A stretch of 51,210 nt of DNA, taken from IMG/VR virus record IMGVR_UViG_3300009502_002943, positions 1 to 51,210 of that record. The stretch is one strand, 5' to 3'. Shown in pieces: positions 8,466 to 16,584 of this stretch; the first letter of the stretch is position 1; the number at the start of each line of letters is the position of its first letter. The position numbers and the translations under genes were made by a program. Origin of the DNA: a virus. The notes under the pieces are model-generated. The model saw nothing but the letters and a program-made list of their open reading frames with translations, did no database searches and was not told the origin of the DNA.

Positions 8466-9443
8466 ATGGCAAAGGGACGGATGTTATCCAAGAAGATTAG
8501 TAGTGACGAGGAAGTGGCAGGGATGTCTGTACAGGCGCAGCTCTTGTTTACCTGGACCATACCGCATCTTGATTGCGAGGGCAGGATGCGATCAAACCCT
8601 GTGATAATTAAAGGCACGGTTGTTCCGTTTGTAAAAGAGTTCACCGTTGAGATCATTGCTGATTGTCTCCGGCAGATGGCGGCTTGTGGCCTCATCAAGA
8701 TATTCGGTGATAAACAGCAATATATGTGGTTTCCCGGCTTCCCCAAACACCAAAAGATCCGAAAAGACTTCGAAGCTCCATCGGATATTCCGGACCCGGA
8801 GTCATTCAATGTAGCCGCTGGTACGCAGGAGCAGGCCAGTTACGCCACTCGAGAACACACCACTCATACCACTGCGGAGACGACTCAACACGCCGCTCGA
8901 GAGCAGATAGATAACGCAGATACTACCGCACAAAATCAAAGTCATAGTCAAAGTCAAGGTCAGGTGCAAACTCAAAGTCAGGCTCATATATATAGCGAAG
9001 CGGCGCCTGGCGGCGCCATATATAGGGTAGCGGGGGAATCTGCTGTTTCACCGGGAATAGGGGTATCAATCCCGGCAAAATCTGCGAAGCAGCCGTTGCC
9101 GGTAATAACGGACTTGATTGCGTATTTTCAAGCAGGATACCGGAATCTCAAGGGCGAGCCGTATGTTCCCAAGAAGCCCAAAGATGATTGCCGTAGGCTT
9201 GAGGAATTGATTGCGGTGGGATTCACACCGGAAGATATAAAGGAGAGGATTGATCGGTTTTTTGCGGCCGATGCAGAGCACATCAAAACTTCTGACCATT
9301 CGATGCGGTACTTTGCGGCTGTTTTCAATAGGTTAAGCAAGAGGCAGAAAAGTAACGAAAGCCCCTTGGTGGAATCAACCAGGATCAGGGCGGAACGGAA
9401 GCGTGCGCGGGAAGCAGCCAAGCTGGAAGGGGGCAAGCCATGA
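8466..9443 (+). CDS. phage replication initiator, DnaD-like
   Basis: 325 residues. The N-terminal ~110 residues ('LSKKISSDEEVAGMS' and 'LLFTWTIPHLDCEGRM', then 'FPGFPKHQKIRKDFEAPSD') match phage replisome-organiser/DnaD-type winged helices. A Gln/Ser/Thr-rich linker spans about 125-180. A C-terminal helical region (200-285: 'DLIAYFQAGYRN', 'DDCRRLEELIAVGFT') should contact the loader or single-stranded DNA. The linker DNA carries iteron-like repeats, a likely origin. Stop overlaps the DnaC-like start by four bases (ATGA). Preceded by GAGGAGAAG. Confidence 0.75.
   Translation: MAKGRMLSKKISSDEEVAGMSVQAQLLFTWTIPHLDCEGRMRSNPVIIKGTVVPFVKEFTVEIIADCLRQMAACGLIKIFGDKQQYMWFPGFPKHQKIRKDFEAPSDIPDPESFNVAAGTQEQASYATREHTTHTTAETTQHAAREQIDNADTTAQNQSHSQSQGQVQTQSQAHIYSEAAPGGAIYRVAGESAVSPGIGVSIPAKSAKQPLPVITDLIAYFQAGYRNLKGEPYVPKKPKDDCRRLEELIAVGFTPEDIKERIDRFFAADAEHIKTSDHSMRYFAAVFNRLSKRQKSNESPLVESTRIRAERKRAREAAKLEGGKP
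8936..9027. other. candidate replication origin inside the initiator gene
   Basis: Four copies of TCAARGTCA occur at 8936-8944, 8948-8956, 8954-8962 and 8972-8980. An AT run (catatatatag, 8985-8995) and an inverted repeat of GGCGCC (9002-9007 and 9012-9017), then another AT run (atatata, 9018-9024), follow. Iterons plus an AT-rich part inside the initiator gene is the lambda O arrangement. The repeats also encode the Ser/Gln linker, so codon repetition is the competing explanation. Confidence 0.5.
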
Positions 9444-10123
9444 GCAAGGAAGCAGAGAAGACGCTGGAGTATTTCAGGGCGATCCCGAGCAACGACTGGG
9501 ATATGGACATCCCACCAGCGCACTATGGTTCGCACCTGTACAATTTCGGGAATCCGTACACAGAGGACAACGACGAGTTCTGGATCAAGGTCCGAGAGCT
9601 GACTGAGATCATGTTGCTCTTGGACATATCCAAGTGCCCACGGTTAGTTGCTTTGTGCGGTCAGCCCGGCAGCGGTAAGAGCCATCTCGAGGTTGGCGTG
9701 TACCGGGCGATGCTGCACAAGACCGTCTTTGCAGGCGGTGGCGGGGTATTTTTCAGCCCATTCATGACGATGGTCACAGACATCATTTCGGGGTTTGGCG
9801 ATAAGGTTTACATTAGGGAGGCTTTGTCGGAGTACACGAAGAATAAGTGGCTCTTCCTGGATGATTTCAGTGCGACAGAGAAGGTCTTCAAGAAGGACTC
9901 TATGGAAAACCAGATAATCCGGGATCTGCTCATCGAACGCTGGGACACAGGCCAGACTCTTGTGACCTCAACGAACCTCGACGCAGAAACCCTGCTGAAG
10001 GATATTGAAGAGATGTTTGGAGAACACATCGGTTCTCGTGTGTCGGATAGCATCATCATTCAATTTCCCGATGATGATCTGCGAAAACAGGGTTATGGCG
10101 GTTACAGGAGGGCTGACAAATGA
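9440..10123 (+). CDS. DnaC-like helicase loader ATPase
   Basis: 227 residues, AAA+ type. Walker A 'CGQPGSGKSHL' lies near 72-82 and Walker B 'KWLFLDDFSA' near 135-144. 'TLVTSTNL' near 175 corresponds to sensor 1, and 'GSRVSDSIIIQF' resembles the IstB/DnaC 'R-x-x-E' end. Between the initiator and the replicative helicase, overlapping both by four bases, its role is to load the helicase at the origin. Confidence 0.85.
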   Translation: MSKEAEKTLEYFRAIPSNDWDMDIPPAHYGSHLYNFGNPYTEDNDEFWIKVRELTEIMLLLDISKCPRLVALCGQPGSGKSHLEVGVYRAMLHKTVFAGGGGVFFSPFMTMVTDIISGFGDKVYIREALSEYTKNKWLFLDDFSATEKVFKKDSMENQIIRDLLIERWDTGQTLVTSTNLDAETLLKDIEEMFGEHIGSRVSDSIIIQFPDDDLRKQGYGGYRRADK

Positions 10124-11436
10124 TGGATTGGATCAAGTTCTATAATGTTTTTCTATCTAATAAGGAAATCTTCTTTAGGTTTAAGGACATCATTCCGAAG
10201 GAGATTTTTGTTGCCGGGGTCCTGACGAACATATTCATCTTGGTTACGCAGTTCGCGGAGAAGTACAAGCGGATGCCGGATTTTGACACGCTTGAGTTGA
10301 TTCTGGATAACCTTCCGGACTCCGAAAGGGAAAACAAGAAGGAATATCTGCAGACTGTTAACAAGATCCGCAACGCCGTCTCAACGGTTGAACCAGATGT
10401 ATTTGCCGTCCAACTTACGAAGGCCATTGAGACCTTCATGCTCGAGAAGTTCATTCTCAAGGCCGCGAACCAGATCAGCACGATCACTTGGGAAGAGATG
10501 CTGAACGAGCTTAAAGACATACAGAGAATGTTAGCGCCGAAAAGCAACGGAATGGACGCGACGGATGTTGATCGTGCGGTCAAGTTTATGCATACCATCC
10601 CAACGGAGCGTATACGGACCGGCATCAAAGAGCTGGATGCAGTGCTGCAGGGCGGTTATGGAGCGGATGAGCTGATCCTGGCGATGGCCCCACCCGGCAG
10701 GGGAAAGAGCTTCTTTCTGCTGAACGCGATGTACTACGCGATGCTCAGTGGCAAGAACGCCCTTTATGTGACGCTTGAGCTGTCGGAGCGTGCGGTACTC
10801 CGCAGGTTTTATAGCAGGGTCACATGTTCCAATCGAAACGAGATGATGGATGAGGTGGCCGTTGCACGGCGTGCTCAGACATTCTTTAATTTGACCGGGG
10901 CGAAAGGAAGGGTGATCAATTTCCCCGGGGGTACGCTAACGGTTTCCGGTCTGGAGGCCGTTCTGGAACAGCAACAGTTTTACTTCGGGCACAGGACTGA
11001 CATTCTAATCGTGGATTATCTCGACAGGCTTGCGCCACGCAAGACGGATTTACGGGGAGAAGTTCGCCACCAGCTACGGAACATCGCGGACGACCTGCGC
11101 AGTATAGCCCTCAAGTACGGCATCCCGGTCATTAGCGCCACGCAGGCTAACAGGGCGTCATTGAACAAGAAAGCCATCATTAGTGAGGCCAATGTTTCTG
11201 AATCTTTCGGCAAGGTCGAGGTCGCAGATGTGATCCTGGCTATCGCGCAGAAGGACGACGAGAAAGCGCGTAAGCGGGCGAACCTCCTGGTTGTCAAGAA
11301 TAGGGACGCTGTGTCTGGCGGGAAGATTCGGTTCTACGCAGACTACGAGCGGATGTTTATGTCTGATGTGGATAGCGCCAGCAAACTCGGACTGATAGAG
11401 AGTGAAGCCACTGAAACGGCTGCTACTGCAGCGTGA
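10120..11436 (+). CDS. DnaB-like replicative DNA helicase
   Basis: 438 residues. The N-terminal helical domain (about 1-150) is followed by a RecA-like motor domain: 'GIKELDAVLQGGYG' (168-181), Walker A 'APPGRGKSFF' (about 188-197), 'LYVTLELSE' and Walker B 'DILIVDYLDRLAP' near 288-300. 'PVISATQANRAS' is motif H3, 'KVEVADVILAIAQ' and 'LLVVKNRDA' finish the fold. It unwinds the fork on element A. The start ATG 10120 overlaps the loader stop. Confidence 0.9.
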   Translation: MMDWIKFYNVFLSNKEIFFRFKDIIPKEIFVAGVLTNIFILVTQFAEKYKRMPDFDTLELILDNLPDSERENKKEYLQTVNKIRNAVSTVEPDVFAVQLTKAIETFMLEKFILKAANQISTITWEEMLNELKDIQRMLAPKSNGMDATDVDRAVKFMHTIPTERIRTGIKELDAVLQGGYGADELILAMAPPGRGKSFFLLNAMYYAMLSGKNALYVTLELSERAVLRRFYSRVTCSNRNEMMDEVAVARRAQTFFNLTGAKGRVINFPGGTLTVSGLEAVLEQQQFYFGHRTDILIVDYLDRLAPRKTDLRGEVRHQLRNIADDLRSIALKYGIPVISATQANRASLNKKAIISEANVSESFGKVEVADVILAIAQKDDEKARKRANLLVVKNRDAVSGGKIRFYADYERMFMSDVDSASKLGLIESEATETAATAA

Positions 11437-11456
11437 AATGGAAAGGAAATACACAG

Positions 11457-12047
11457 ATGATAGGAACAAGAACAGTAAACGCGAGTATATCTGAAGGCCA
11501 TGCTCGGCGATTAGCATTGGCGCTAAAAGACACGGATTTTAATGCGCCAGAGGCAGAGCATTTCTTGAAGTCGCACGGATTCGCCAAGAAGAAGACCGCA
11601 GAAGGTTCCTATTGGAAGATGAAGTCCAGGGACTGCTTTCTCATTCCGAGGGACTTGTTCTGTACGCCGTCGTGCCCCAAGGTGCAGCGCTGGGGTACTA
11701 CACTGAACGGGATGTTCTTGACGGCAAGGGTTATGGAGTCTTGCGCTGTCGGGAAAGAGTGTTCCTTGGCAGATATCTTGGAAAAGAATGTACCCCAAAA
11801 GTATTTTCTAACGAAAAAAGAAGCGGCGGCGATAATTGCGAAGACGCTGCTTTTGAAGGGGATTGAGTATCTCAAGTCAAGACTAAAGCCGGGATGGAAT
11901 ATCGCCGATTTCCGGAACGATGAAGGTCTGCGAGTCAGGAAGGAATTGATAAGCCCTTCGTTGAGGGCTGCCACGGAGATGTGTCCTATATATCTCGTGT
12001 ATGTGCCGGTAGGTGAAGAGGCTCCATTGGAAGGTTCTTATGTCTAA
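11457..12047 (+). CDS. phage protein of unknown function with 'VPQKYFLTKKEA' motif
   Basis: 196 residues from ATG 11457, which has GGAAAGGA ten bases upstream; a GTG at 11433 would add eight residues. The block 'LADILEKNVPQKYFLTKKEAAAIIAK' resembles a motif I recall from small phage proteins (usually 'VPxxYYLSxKACxGILRRA') found near phage methyltransferases. Six cysteines are present in the first two thirds. Function unknown; no methyltransferase motifs are seen. It is part of the replication operon. Confidence 0.65.
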   Translation: MIGTRTVNASISEGHARRLALALKDTDFNAPEAEHFLKSHGFAKKKTAEGSYWKMKSRDCFLIPRDLFCTPSCPKVQRWGTTLNGMFLTARVMESCAVGKECSLADILEKNVPQKYFLTKKEAAAIIAKTLLLKGIEYLKSRLKPGWNIADFRNDEGLRVRKELISPSLRAATEMCPIYLVYVPVGEEAPLEGSYV

Positions 12048-12255
12048 TACAAAGCAGAAGAAAGGCCCGGCAAAGGTCGTGCAGCATTTCATCGTTGAGG
12101 TCGCCGATGTTGGGTCTGCTCCGGAGTTGTACGCGAATCCCGGTAATCCGTACGCTGGTGCCTCCGATGATGATCGGGCCAGAGGTTTTGATTCGATCTT
12201 CGGTCTACTATTGGCCGAGTCGTTCCGGGAGAGTGGTCGCGAGAGAAAAGGTTGA
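12040..12255 (+). CDS. hypothetical protein, 71 aa
   Basis: ATG 12040 overlaps the preceding stop by eight bases, with GGAAGG at 12029-12034 as ribosome site. The product is hydrophilic, with a Lys-rich start and an Arg/Glu-rich end and no recognised domain. Its position at the end of the replication operon suggests an early phage gene. Confidence 0.55.
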   Translation: MSNTKQKKGPAKVVQHFIVEVADVGSAPELYANPGNPYAGASDDDRARGFDSIFGLLLAESFRESGRERKG

Positions 12256-12295
12256 TTGGCACGGCAGGATTAACAACAAAATAGGAGGTAGCAAG

Positions 12296-12460
12296 ATGGG
12301 TAAGAAGACTACATTTCTGAAAAGAGTTCGCGCTGTTCTTGGTTTTAAGGGCCCCAAAAGCGTCGGTGTCGGCATTTACGCTCGCGTGTCGACAGATGAG
12401 CAGGCACTCAACTTGGATGAGCAGCGGGATCATTTGGCTAGGTACATATCGAGAACTTGA
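12296..12460 (+). pseudogene. broken serine recombinase start, 54 aa
   Basis: AGGAGG at 12283-12288 precedes ATG 12296. After a basic leader the product reads 'VGIYARVSTDEQALNLDEQRDHLARYI', the N-terminal catalytic block of a serine recombinase, and stops at 12460. The downstream DNA is not open in any frame that continues the domain. It is either the remnant of an earlier integrase replaced by the next gene, or a short expressed decoy of the catalytic domain. Confidence 0.65.
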
Positions 12461-12535
12461 TTGTATCGAAAAGCGGCGAGTGCGCGGTATGATGTGCGCC
12501 GATGAACCGCCCATGCAACAAATTGGGGTAACGAA

Positions 12536-14509
12536 ATGGCAAAGAAGAAAGCAGCCTGGAAGAAGGTAACAACAGTACATAGTTTCATGGACTCCAAGCT
12601 TGTGCGTGTTTTTGGCATCAAACGCGTTTCTGGAGACGATCAAGCGCAAAACGGGGAATCGTTAGGGCAACAGGAAGAGGTGATTACGAATTGGGTGAGA
12701 TCCAAATCAAGTTTGCACGCCCCGCAGAAGTGGAAACTTATTGAGATATTCACAGAGAATGAAAATCCCGACGGTCAGAAAAGGGGGCGAACCGCAACTA
12801 AACGAGAAGGACGGGCAGGGTTGGCAAAAGCGCTTGGGCTTGCCAAGTTAGGAATGATTGATGTCGTAATCGTGACGAAGTTGGACCGGTTGGCAAGAAA
12901 CTTGAAGGATTATATTGATGTCTCGGCAGAGTTCAATGAGAATGGCGTTGCCCTTGTATGCCTGGATTTAGATGTCGATGGCTCAACGCCCGACGGGCAA
13001 ATGATCCTGCGCAATCACGCCAACCTTGCCCAATGGCAGGCTGAGCGCATTGCACAGTACAGCATCGAGACCGTGCAACGGCATCTTAATCAGGGGCGGC
13101 CCATCGGCCCCCCATCCATCGGTTATCGAATTTGCAAAGGAGCGAATGATAAGTCGACCTTTGAGCCAGATCCTGCCTTTCAGGAGCACATTGAGTTTAT
13201 CGATCAGTCGTACTTGAGGCTGAAGAGCGTTGGGAAGGTTGTCGATCTATTGCACCAGAAAGGATATAAGACGCCCGACGGAAAAACATATTCCAAACCC
13301 CAGGTATCGAGAATTCTCCAGAACATTCGCTATACGGCACGGCAGGATCACGGGGGCAAGATCTACGACGGGAAGTGGCCGCCGTTAAGGACCAGGGAAA
13401 CACACGACGCCATACAGGCCATCTTTGCACAGAACAGAGTGACGCATCATAGCCCAAATTCTTCCAATAGGAATTATATCTACCTTGCCAAGGGTCTTTT
13501 GAGGTGTGGCCATTGCGGATCGGCTATGGTCGCGCGACCGGGAACCGGGCGGGGTGGTCGGTATTACGGATATTATGCGTGCCAGCGCTCCGCTAAGACT
13601 CGAGGAATCGACTGCCAGGCAACAAGTAACTTGGCCGCCGGCGCCGTCGATAACGCCATCATTGCGGTCCTTCAGAACCTTCGGCTTAATCCGGATAATG
13701 TTGCCAACATCATTAAGGAAGCCAACAGGGCGACCGAATCCACGCTTGGTGTTATGGAGGCTGACTTGGAACGGGTGCAGTCAAGGCTGAAAGAGGCCAG
13801 AACCAGGATCGCCAATTTGGTTGAGGTATTAACAGACAAGGGAATGGCAGAGCTTGTTCAGATCAAACAGAAGCTTGAGGCATTGAATCACGATGAGGCC
13901 GTGCTGGTCGCGGAAGAGTGCCGGTTGAAGAATGAAATCCTTGCGGAACAGGCACAGGCTACGACAGCCCAGGACTCTATTCAGGCACTGCAGTTGTTTG
14001 AGGATTTCTTCGCTAGGAATCAAGCCAACAGGGAGCGCATCCAGGCTGTCCTGCCGAGATTAGTGAACTCGGTTGTCTGCACCGTCACTGACAAGAAGAA
14101 GGGCATCGGGAAGCTCAAGATTGGCCTGTTTGGGCGGCCTTTCGACAAAGGCGAGAACGCAGAACTTTGGAACCAGACTCTGCAAAAAGTGGCGAACGAA
14201 TTCTACAACGACAAGATCGGGGAGGTGCTGGACGGCAAGTTTGAGAAGAAGCCCGAGCCATCTGGACCCGTCGGAAACGCCACTCCGGTGTTGACTAATT
14301 CAGGTAAACTGCCTTATAATGCGATTCGGCTCGCAGGAGATAAGCACTGCGACCCTTTAATGGACGCCAATACGAACTTGAGGCCTTTGGGGCCACAGAC
14401 GGTTCGTTTTGGCGAGATAAACCCTCATCCTGACCTTTATTGGTTGGGGTGGGGGTTTCTTCTTTGTTGGGGAGGAGGAACGCTTCCGGCAGGGTTTCCG
14501 GCTGGATGA
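12536..14509 (+). CDS. large serine recombinase (integrase), element A
   Basis: 657 residues. Catalytic domain: 'FGIKRVSGDDQ' with Ser32, 'VVIVTKLDRLARNLKD' (110-125), and a 'RNHANLAQWQAERIAQYS' helix. The recombinase domain follows ('GPPSIGYRI', 'YSKPQVSRILQN'). A zinc ribbon 'LLRCGHCGSAMV...YYACQRS...GIDCQA' lies near 321-365, with a coiled coil at about 400-480. The last ~70 residues (from 14295) read antisense through the next recombinase and end 'TLPAGFPAG', so the natural end is doubtful. The gene would integrate and excise element A. Ribosome site is weak (ggggt). Confidence 0.88.
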   Translation: MAKKKAAWKKVTTVHSFMDSKLVRVFGIKRVSGDDQAQNGESLGQQEEVITNWVRSKSSLHAPQKWKLIEIFTENENPDGQKRGRTATKREGRAGLAKALGLAKLGMIDVVIVTKLDRLARNLKDYIDVSAEFNENGVALVCLDLDVDGSTPDGQMILRNHANLAQWQAERIAQYSIETVQRHLNQGRPIGPPSIGYRICKGANDKSTFEPDPAFQEHIEFIDQSYLRLKSVGKVVDLLHQKGYKTPDGKTYSKPQVSRILQNIRYTARQDHGGKIYDGKWPPLRTRETHDAIQAIFAQNRVTHHSPNSSNRNYIYLAKGLLRCGHCGSAMVARPGTGRGGRYYGYYACQRSAKTRGIDCQATSNLAAGAVDNAIIAVLQNLRLNPDNVANIIKEANRATESTLGVMEADLERVQSRLKEARTRIANLVEVLTDKGMAELVQIKQKLEALNHDEAVLVAEECRLKNEILAEQAQATTAQDSIQALQLFEDFFARNQANRERIQAVLPRLVNSVVCTVTDKKKGIGKLKIGLFGRPFDKGENAELWNQTLQKVANEFYNDKIGEVLDGKFEKKPEPSGPVGNATPVLTNSGKLPYNAIRLAGDKHCDPLMDANTNLRPLGPQTVRFGEINPHPDLYWLGWGFLLCWGGGTLPAGFPAG

Positions 14510-16028
14510 TCAGGTTCATTTCGATCTTGTCTTCATAGACGACGATGTTTTCTATAAGGGCCCGGAGCAGGTTCTTTTGGACTTCAGGCGGGGCTTGGTC
14601 GAGGTGTTGCATGGCGACCTTTACATTGGCGTAGACGTATTCACCTGATTGGGCGCTCAGCTGGGCCAGTTTGCGTTCGTCCTCGAGTTTGATGATCTCC
14701 ACTTCCAGCCGCTCGATTTCGGTTTCCATTTCGGCCATTTTGTTTTTAAAAGCGGATCCTTGCGTGATCGTATTCTTCATCGCCAGATTGAGGAGACTTT
14801 CTACTTCATGGCGCAGGGTGTTGAGCCGGATCCGTCTTTCATTCAGGATTTCATCAAGCTTGTCGACTTTAGTTTGTGATTCCCGGATCGCGGTGCCGAT
14901 CGCCTGGACTATGATCTCTTGGTCTTGGGAAGCGCGCCGAAAATAATCCAGCATCGCTTTGTCGAAGGCTGGTGCGGATATTCGTTTGTAAGAACATCCC
15001 AAGGACTGCCGTGACCGGCCGCATTCGTAATAATAGAATTTATTCTTTTCTCGTCCTGCAGAATGGATGCCCACCAGATTGCTCCCGCAATCACCGCATT
15101 TGAGAAGTCCGGCCAGTAAGTGTTCGTACCCGCCCTTGTCCTTCCAGTAACGTCTTCCCGGAGCTTTCGCTTTCATTATTTTGTTGGCTTTATCCCACAT
15201 CTTTTCCTCCACGAGTGGTGCATGTTTGGCGCGGTGCATCTCGCCGTTGTAGTCAATGTATCCCTTATAGAACGGGTTTTTGATGATCATGGAGATTGAC
15301 TGTCTTCTCCAGATGTTTTTATTGACGGTGTTTACTTTTCGTTTCATCAGCTCTTGGCCGATTTCAGTCAGCGACCGGTTTTGCGCGGCCATCTCCCAGA
15401 CAACCTTGATATGCGGAGCCATGCTTTCATCAATGACGCATCGTGTTGGTTGTTTGCCGTTGGGCAGTTGCGGGCCGTCTTTGATCAGTTTGTAACCGAT
15501 CGGTGTTTTGCCGCCGGTTCGCCTGCCGTCTCTGGCGCGGGCGAGGACAGAGGCCTTCACGCGTTCGCCGGTTAGTTCGCGTTCAAAGGCAGAGAGGAGA
15601 CCGAGGATCCCAATGACCACCCGGCCGATCGCGGTCGCGCTATCAAGGTTTTCGCGAACAGAGGCGAAGTCGACATTGTGTTCTTTGAAGAGGTCGATCA
15701 TTGCGTAGAGGTCGCGCGGGTTGCGGGTCAGTCGATCCAGTCTGAAGAAGACGATGCCGTCAAAGGTGTTTTTCTTTTGCTGGATGCTTTCAAGGATTGA
15801 TTTGATGCCGGGCCGGTTTAAGTCTTTAGCGGAATAGCCGTCATCGCGGATCACGCCGTCTTTTCCGAACTCGGCCAGTTGATAGCCGAACGCGTCCATC
15901 ATGTTTTTGCAGTGATGGGTTTGCGCGTCAAGCGTGGTGAACTCACCCATGGCCTGTTCATCAGTAGAACAGCGGGTGTAGATCACGTAGCGTTTTATTT
16001 TTTCTTGTTTCTTTTCCAGTTGTGCCAT
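14295..16028 (-). CDS. large serine recombinase (integrase), element B
   Basis: 577 residues from ATG at 16026-16028 (AAAGGA upstream); an in-frame start at 16088 adds 20 unlikely residues. Catalytic block 'VIYTRCSTDEQAMGEF' with Ser21, 'GIVFFRLDRLTRNPRDLY' (91-108), 'LSAFERELTGERV', then 'GKTPIGYKLI'. The zinc ribbon 'LLKCGDCGSNLV...YYYECGRS...GCSYKRI' lies near 325-370, followed by a long coiled coil. It is divergent from the phage genes to its right and convergent with the element A recombinase, with which it shares 215 bases of opposite-strand coding. It should catalyse integration of element B. Confidence 0.9.
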   Translation of the reverse strand: MAQLEKKQEKIKRYVIYTRCSTDEQAMGEFTTLDAQTHHCKNMMDAFGYQLAEFGKDGVIRDDGYSAKDLNRPGIKSILESIQQKKNTFDGIVFFRLDRLTRNPRDLYAMIDLFKEHNVDFASVRENLDSATAIGRVVIGILGLLSAFERELTGERVKASVLARARDGRRTGGKTPIGYKLIKDGPQLPNGKQPTRCVIDESMAPHIKVVWEMAAQNRSLTEIGQELMKRKVNTVNKNIWRRQSISMIIKNPFYKGYIDYNGEMHRAKHAPLVEEKMWDKANKIMKAKAPGRRYWKDKGGYEHLLAGLLKCGDCGSNLVGIHSAGREKNKFYYYECGRSRQSLGCSYKRISAPAFDKAMLDYFRRASQDQEIIVQAIGTAIRESQTKVDKLDEILNERRIRLNTLRHEVESLLNLAMKNTITQGSAFKNKMAEMETEIERLEVEIIKLEDERKLAQLSAQSGEYVYANVKVAMQHLDQAPPEVQKNLLRALIENIVVYEDKIEMNLIIQPETLPEAFLLPNKEETPTPTNKGQDEGLSRQNEPSVAPKASSSYWRPLKGRSAYLLRAESHYKAVYLN

Positions 16029-16115
16029 TTCCGTTCCTTTGGTCAGTCTTAGGCGACCCCAACCTATCGCCAAAACGTCGCAAGTCAAGTATTATCAATG
16101 CTTTTGACTTCTTTT

Positions 16116-16243
16116 GAAACCCCGCCAACCGCTAGGGTTTCCCCTTAGGCTCTATACGGAACTTTCATGCGAAGTGCCGGATTTATTTATCTTTTTCAAA
16201 CTATTTTCCGGCACTTTGGCCAAAACCTCCGTATAGAGCTTAA
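16116..16243. promoter_or_regulatory. divergent control region with three inverted repeats, two of them nested
   Basis: Between the leftward recombinase and the rightward operon lie three repeats. They are gaaaccc/gggtttc (16116-16122/16135-16141), ttaggctctatacgga/tccgtatagagcttaa (16145-16160/16228-16243, 15 Watson-Crick pairs and one G-T), and, inside the latter, aagtgccgga/tccggcactt (16172-16181/16207-16216). TATAGA occurs in each outer arm, reading outward. This could be a two-way operator, an attachment region or a structured leader. I see no clear -35 boxes. Confidence 0.6.
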
Positions 16244-16258
16244 GGAGGGTCAAATTCT

Positions 16259-16483
16259 ATGGGCCATAGTGCTGACAAGCGGTTTGAATTCCGGTTTAAG
16301 AAAGGGATCGAGGTTGTTTATCGCACCCGGCCGGTTGATGGGGAAGAGAGGCAGTTAAACCAACAAAAACTCAGTGATGCAGTTAAGGCTGTGATGGCCG
16401 CCGTTCTTAAGCGCGAGCCGACACCGGAAGAGCTCTTGGGGCTTGTTCCGATTGTTGTAAGCGGAAAGAAGGGTGAGGCATGA
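16259..16483 (+). CDS. hypothetical early protein, 74 aa
   Basis: ATG 16259 follows AAGGAGGG at 16242-16249. The product is basic at the N-terminus; residues 35-65 form a predicted helix with 'LSDAVKAVMAAVLKREPTPEELLGLVPIVV'-like composition. No family recognised. It is the first gene of the rightward early operon of element B, so a regulatory role is plausible but unproven. Confidence 0.6.
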   Translation: MGHSADKRFEFRFKKGIEVVYRTRPVDGEERQLNQQKLSDAVKAVMAAVLKREPTPEELLGLVPIVVSGKKGEA

Positions 16484-16500
16484 TCTGTCCTTTCATTGAG

Positions 16501-16525
16501 CGGCACTTCGCATAGGGGGGTGCCG
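16501..16525 (+). repeat. third, inverted copy of the control-region repeat, able to fold
   Basis: CGGCACTTCGCAT at 16501-16513 is the exact reverse complement of 16167-16179 upstream. Its CGGCAC can also pair with GTGCCG at 16520-16525, leaving the G-rich ribosome site of the next gene (16515-16520) partly in the loop. It may be an operator copy or an RNA hairpin controlling the sigma-like gene. Confidence 0.5.
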
Positions 16526-16584
16526 TTATTAACTGCAAATATCAAAACATATTTGATGATTGGGAAATTACCTACGCCCGGACA

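Noticed and set aside
8936-8980. CRISPR array
   Set aside because: The 9-base repeats overlap, are very short and are not separated by unique spacers of constant length; they fit iterons or codon repetition.
14310-14400. Possible tRNA or attachment-site tRNA at the recombinase junction
   Set aside because: Recombinase ends often run into antisense tRNA, so I looked, but no T-arm (GGTTCGA-type), D-arm pairing or anticodon stem could be built on either strand.
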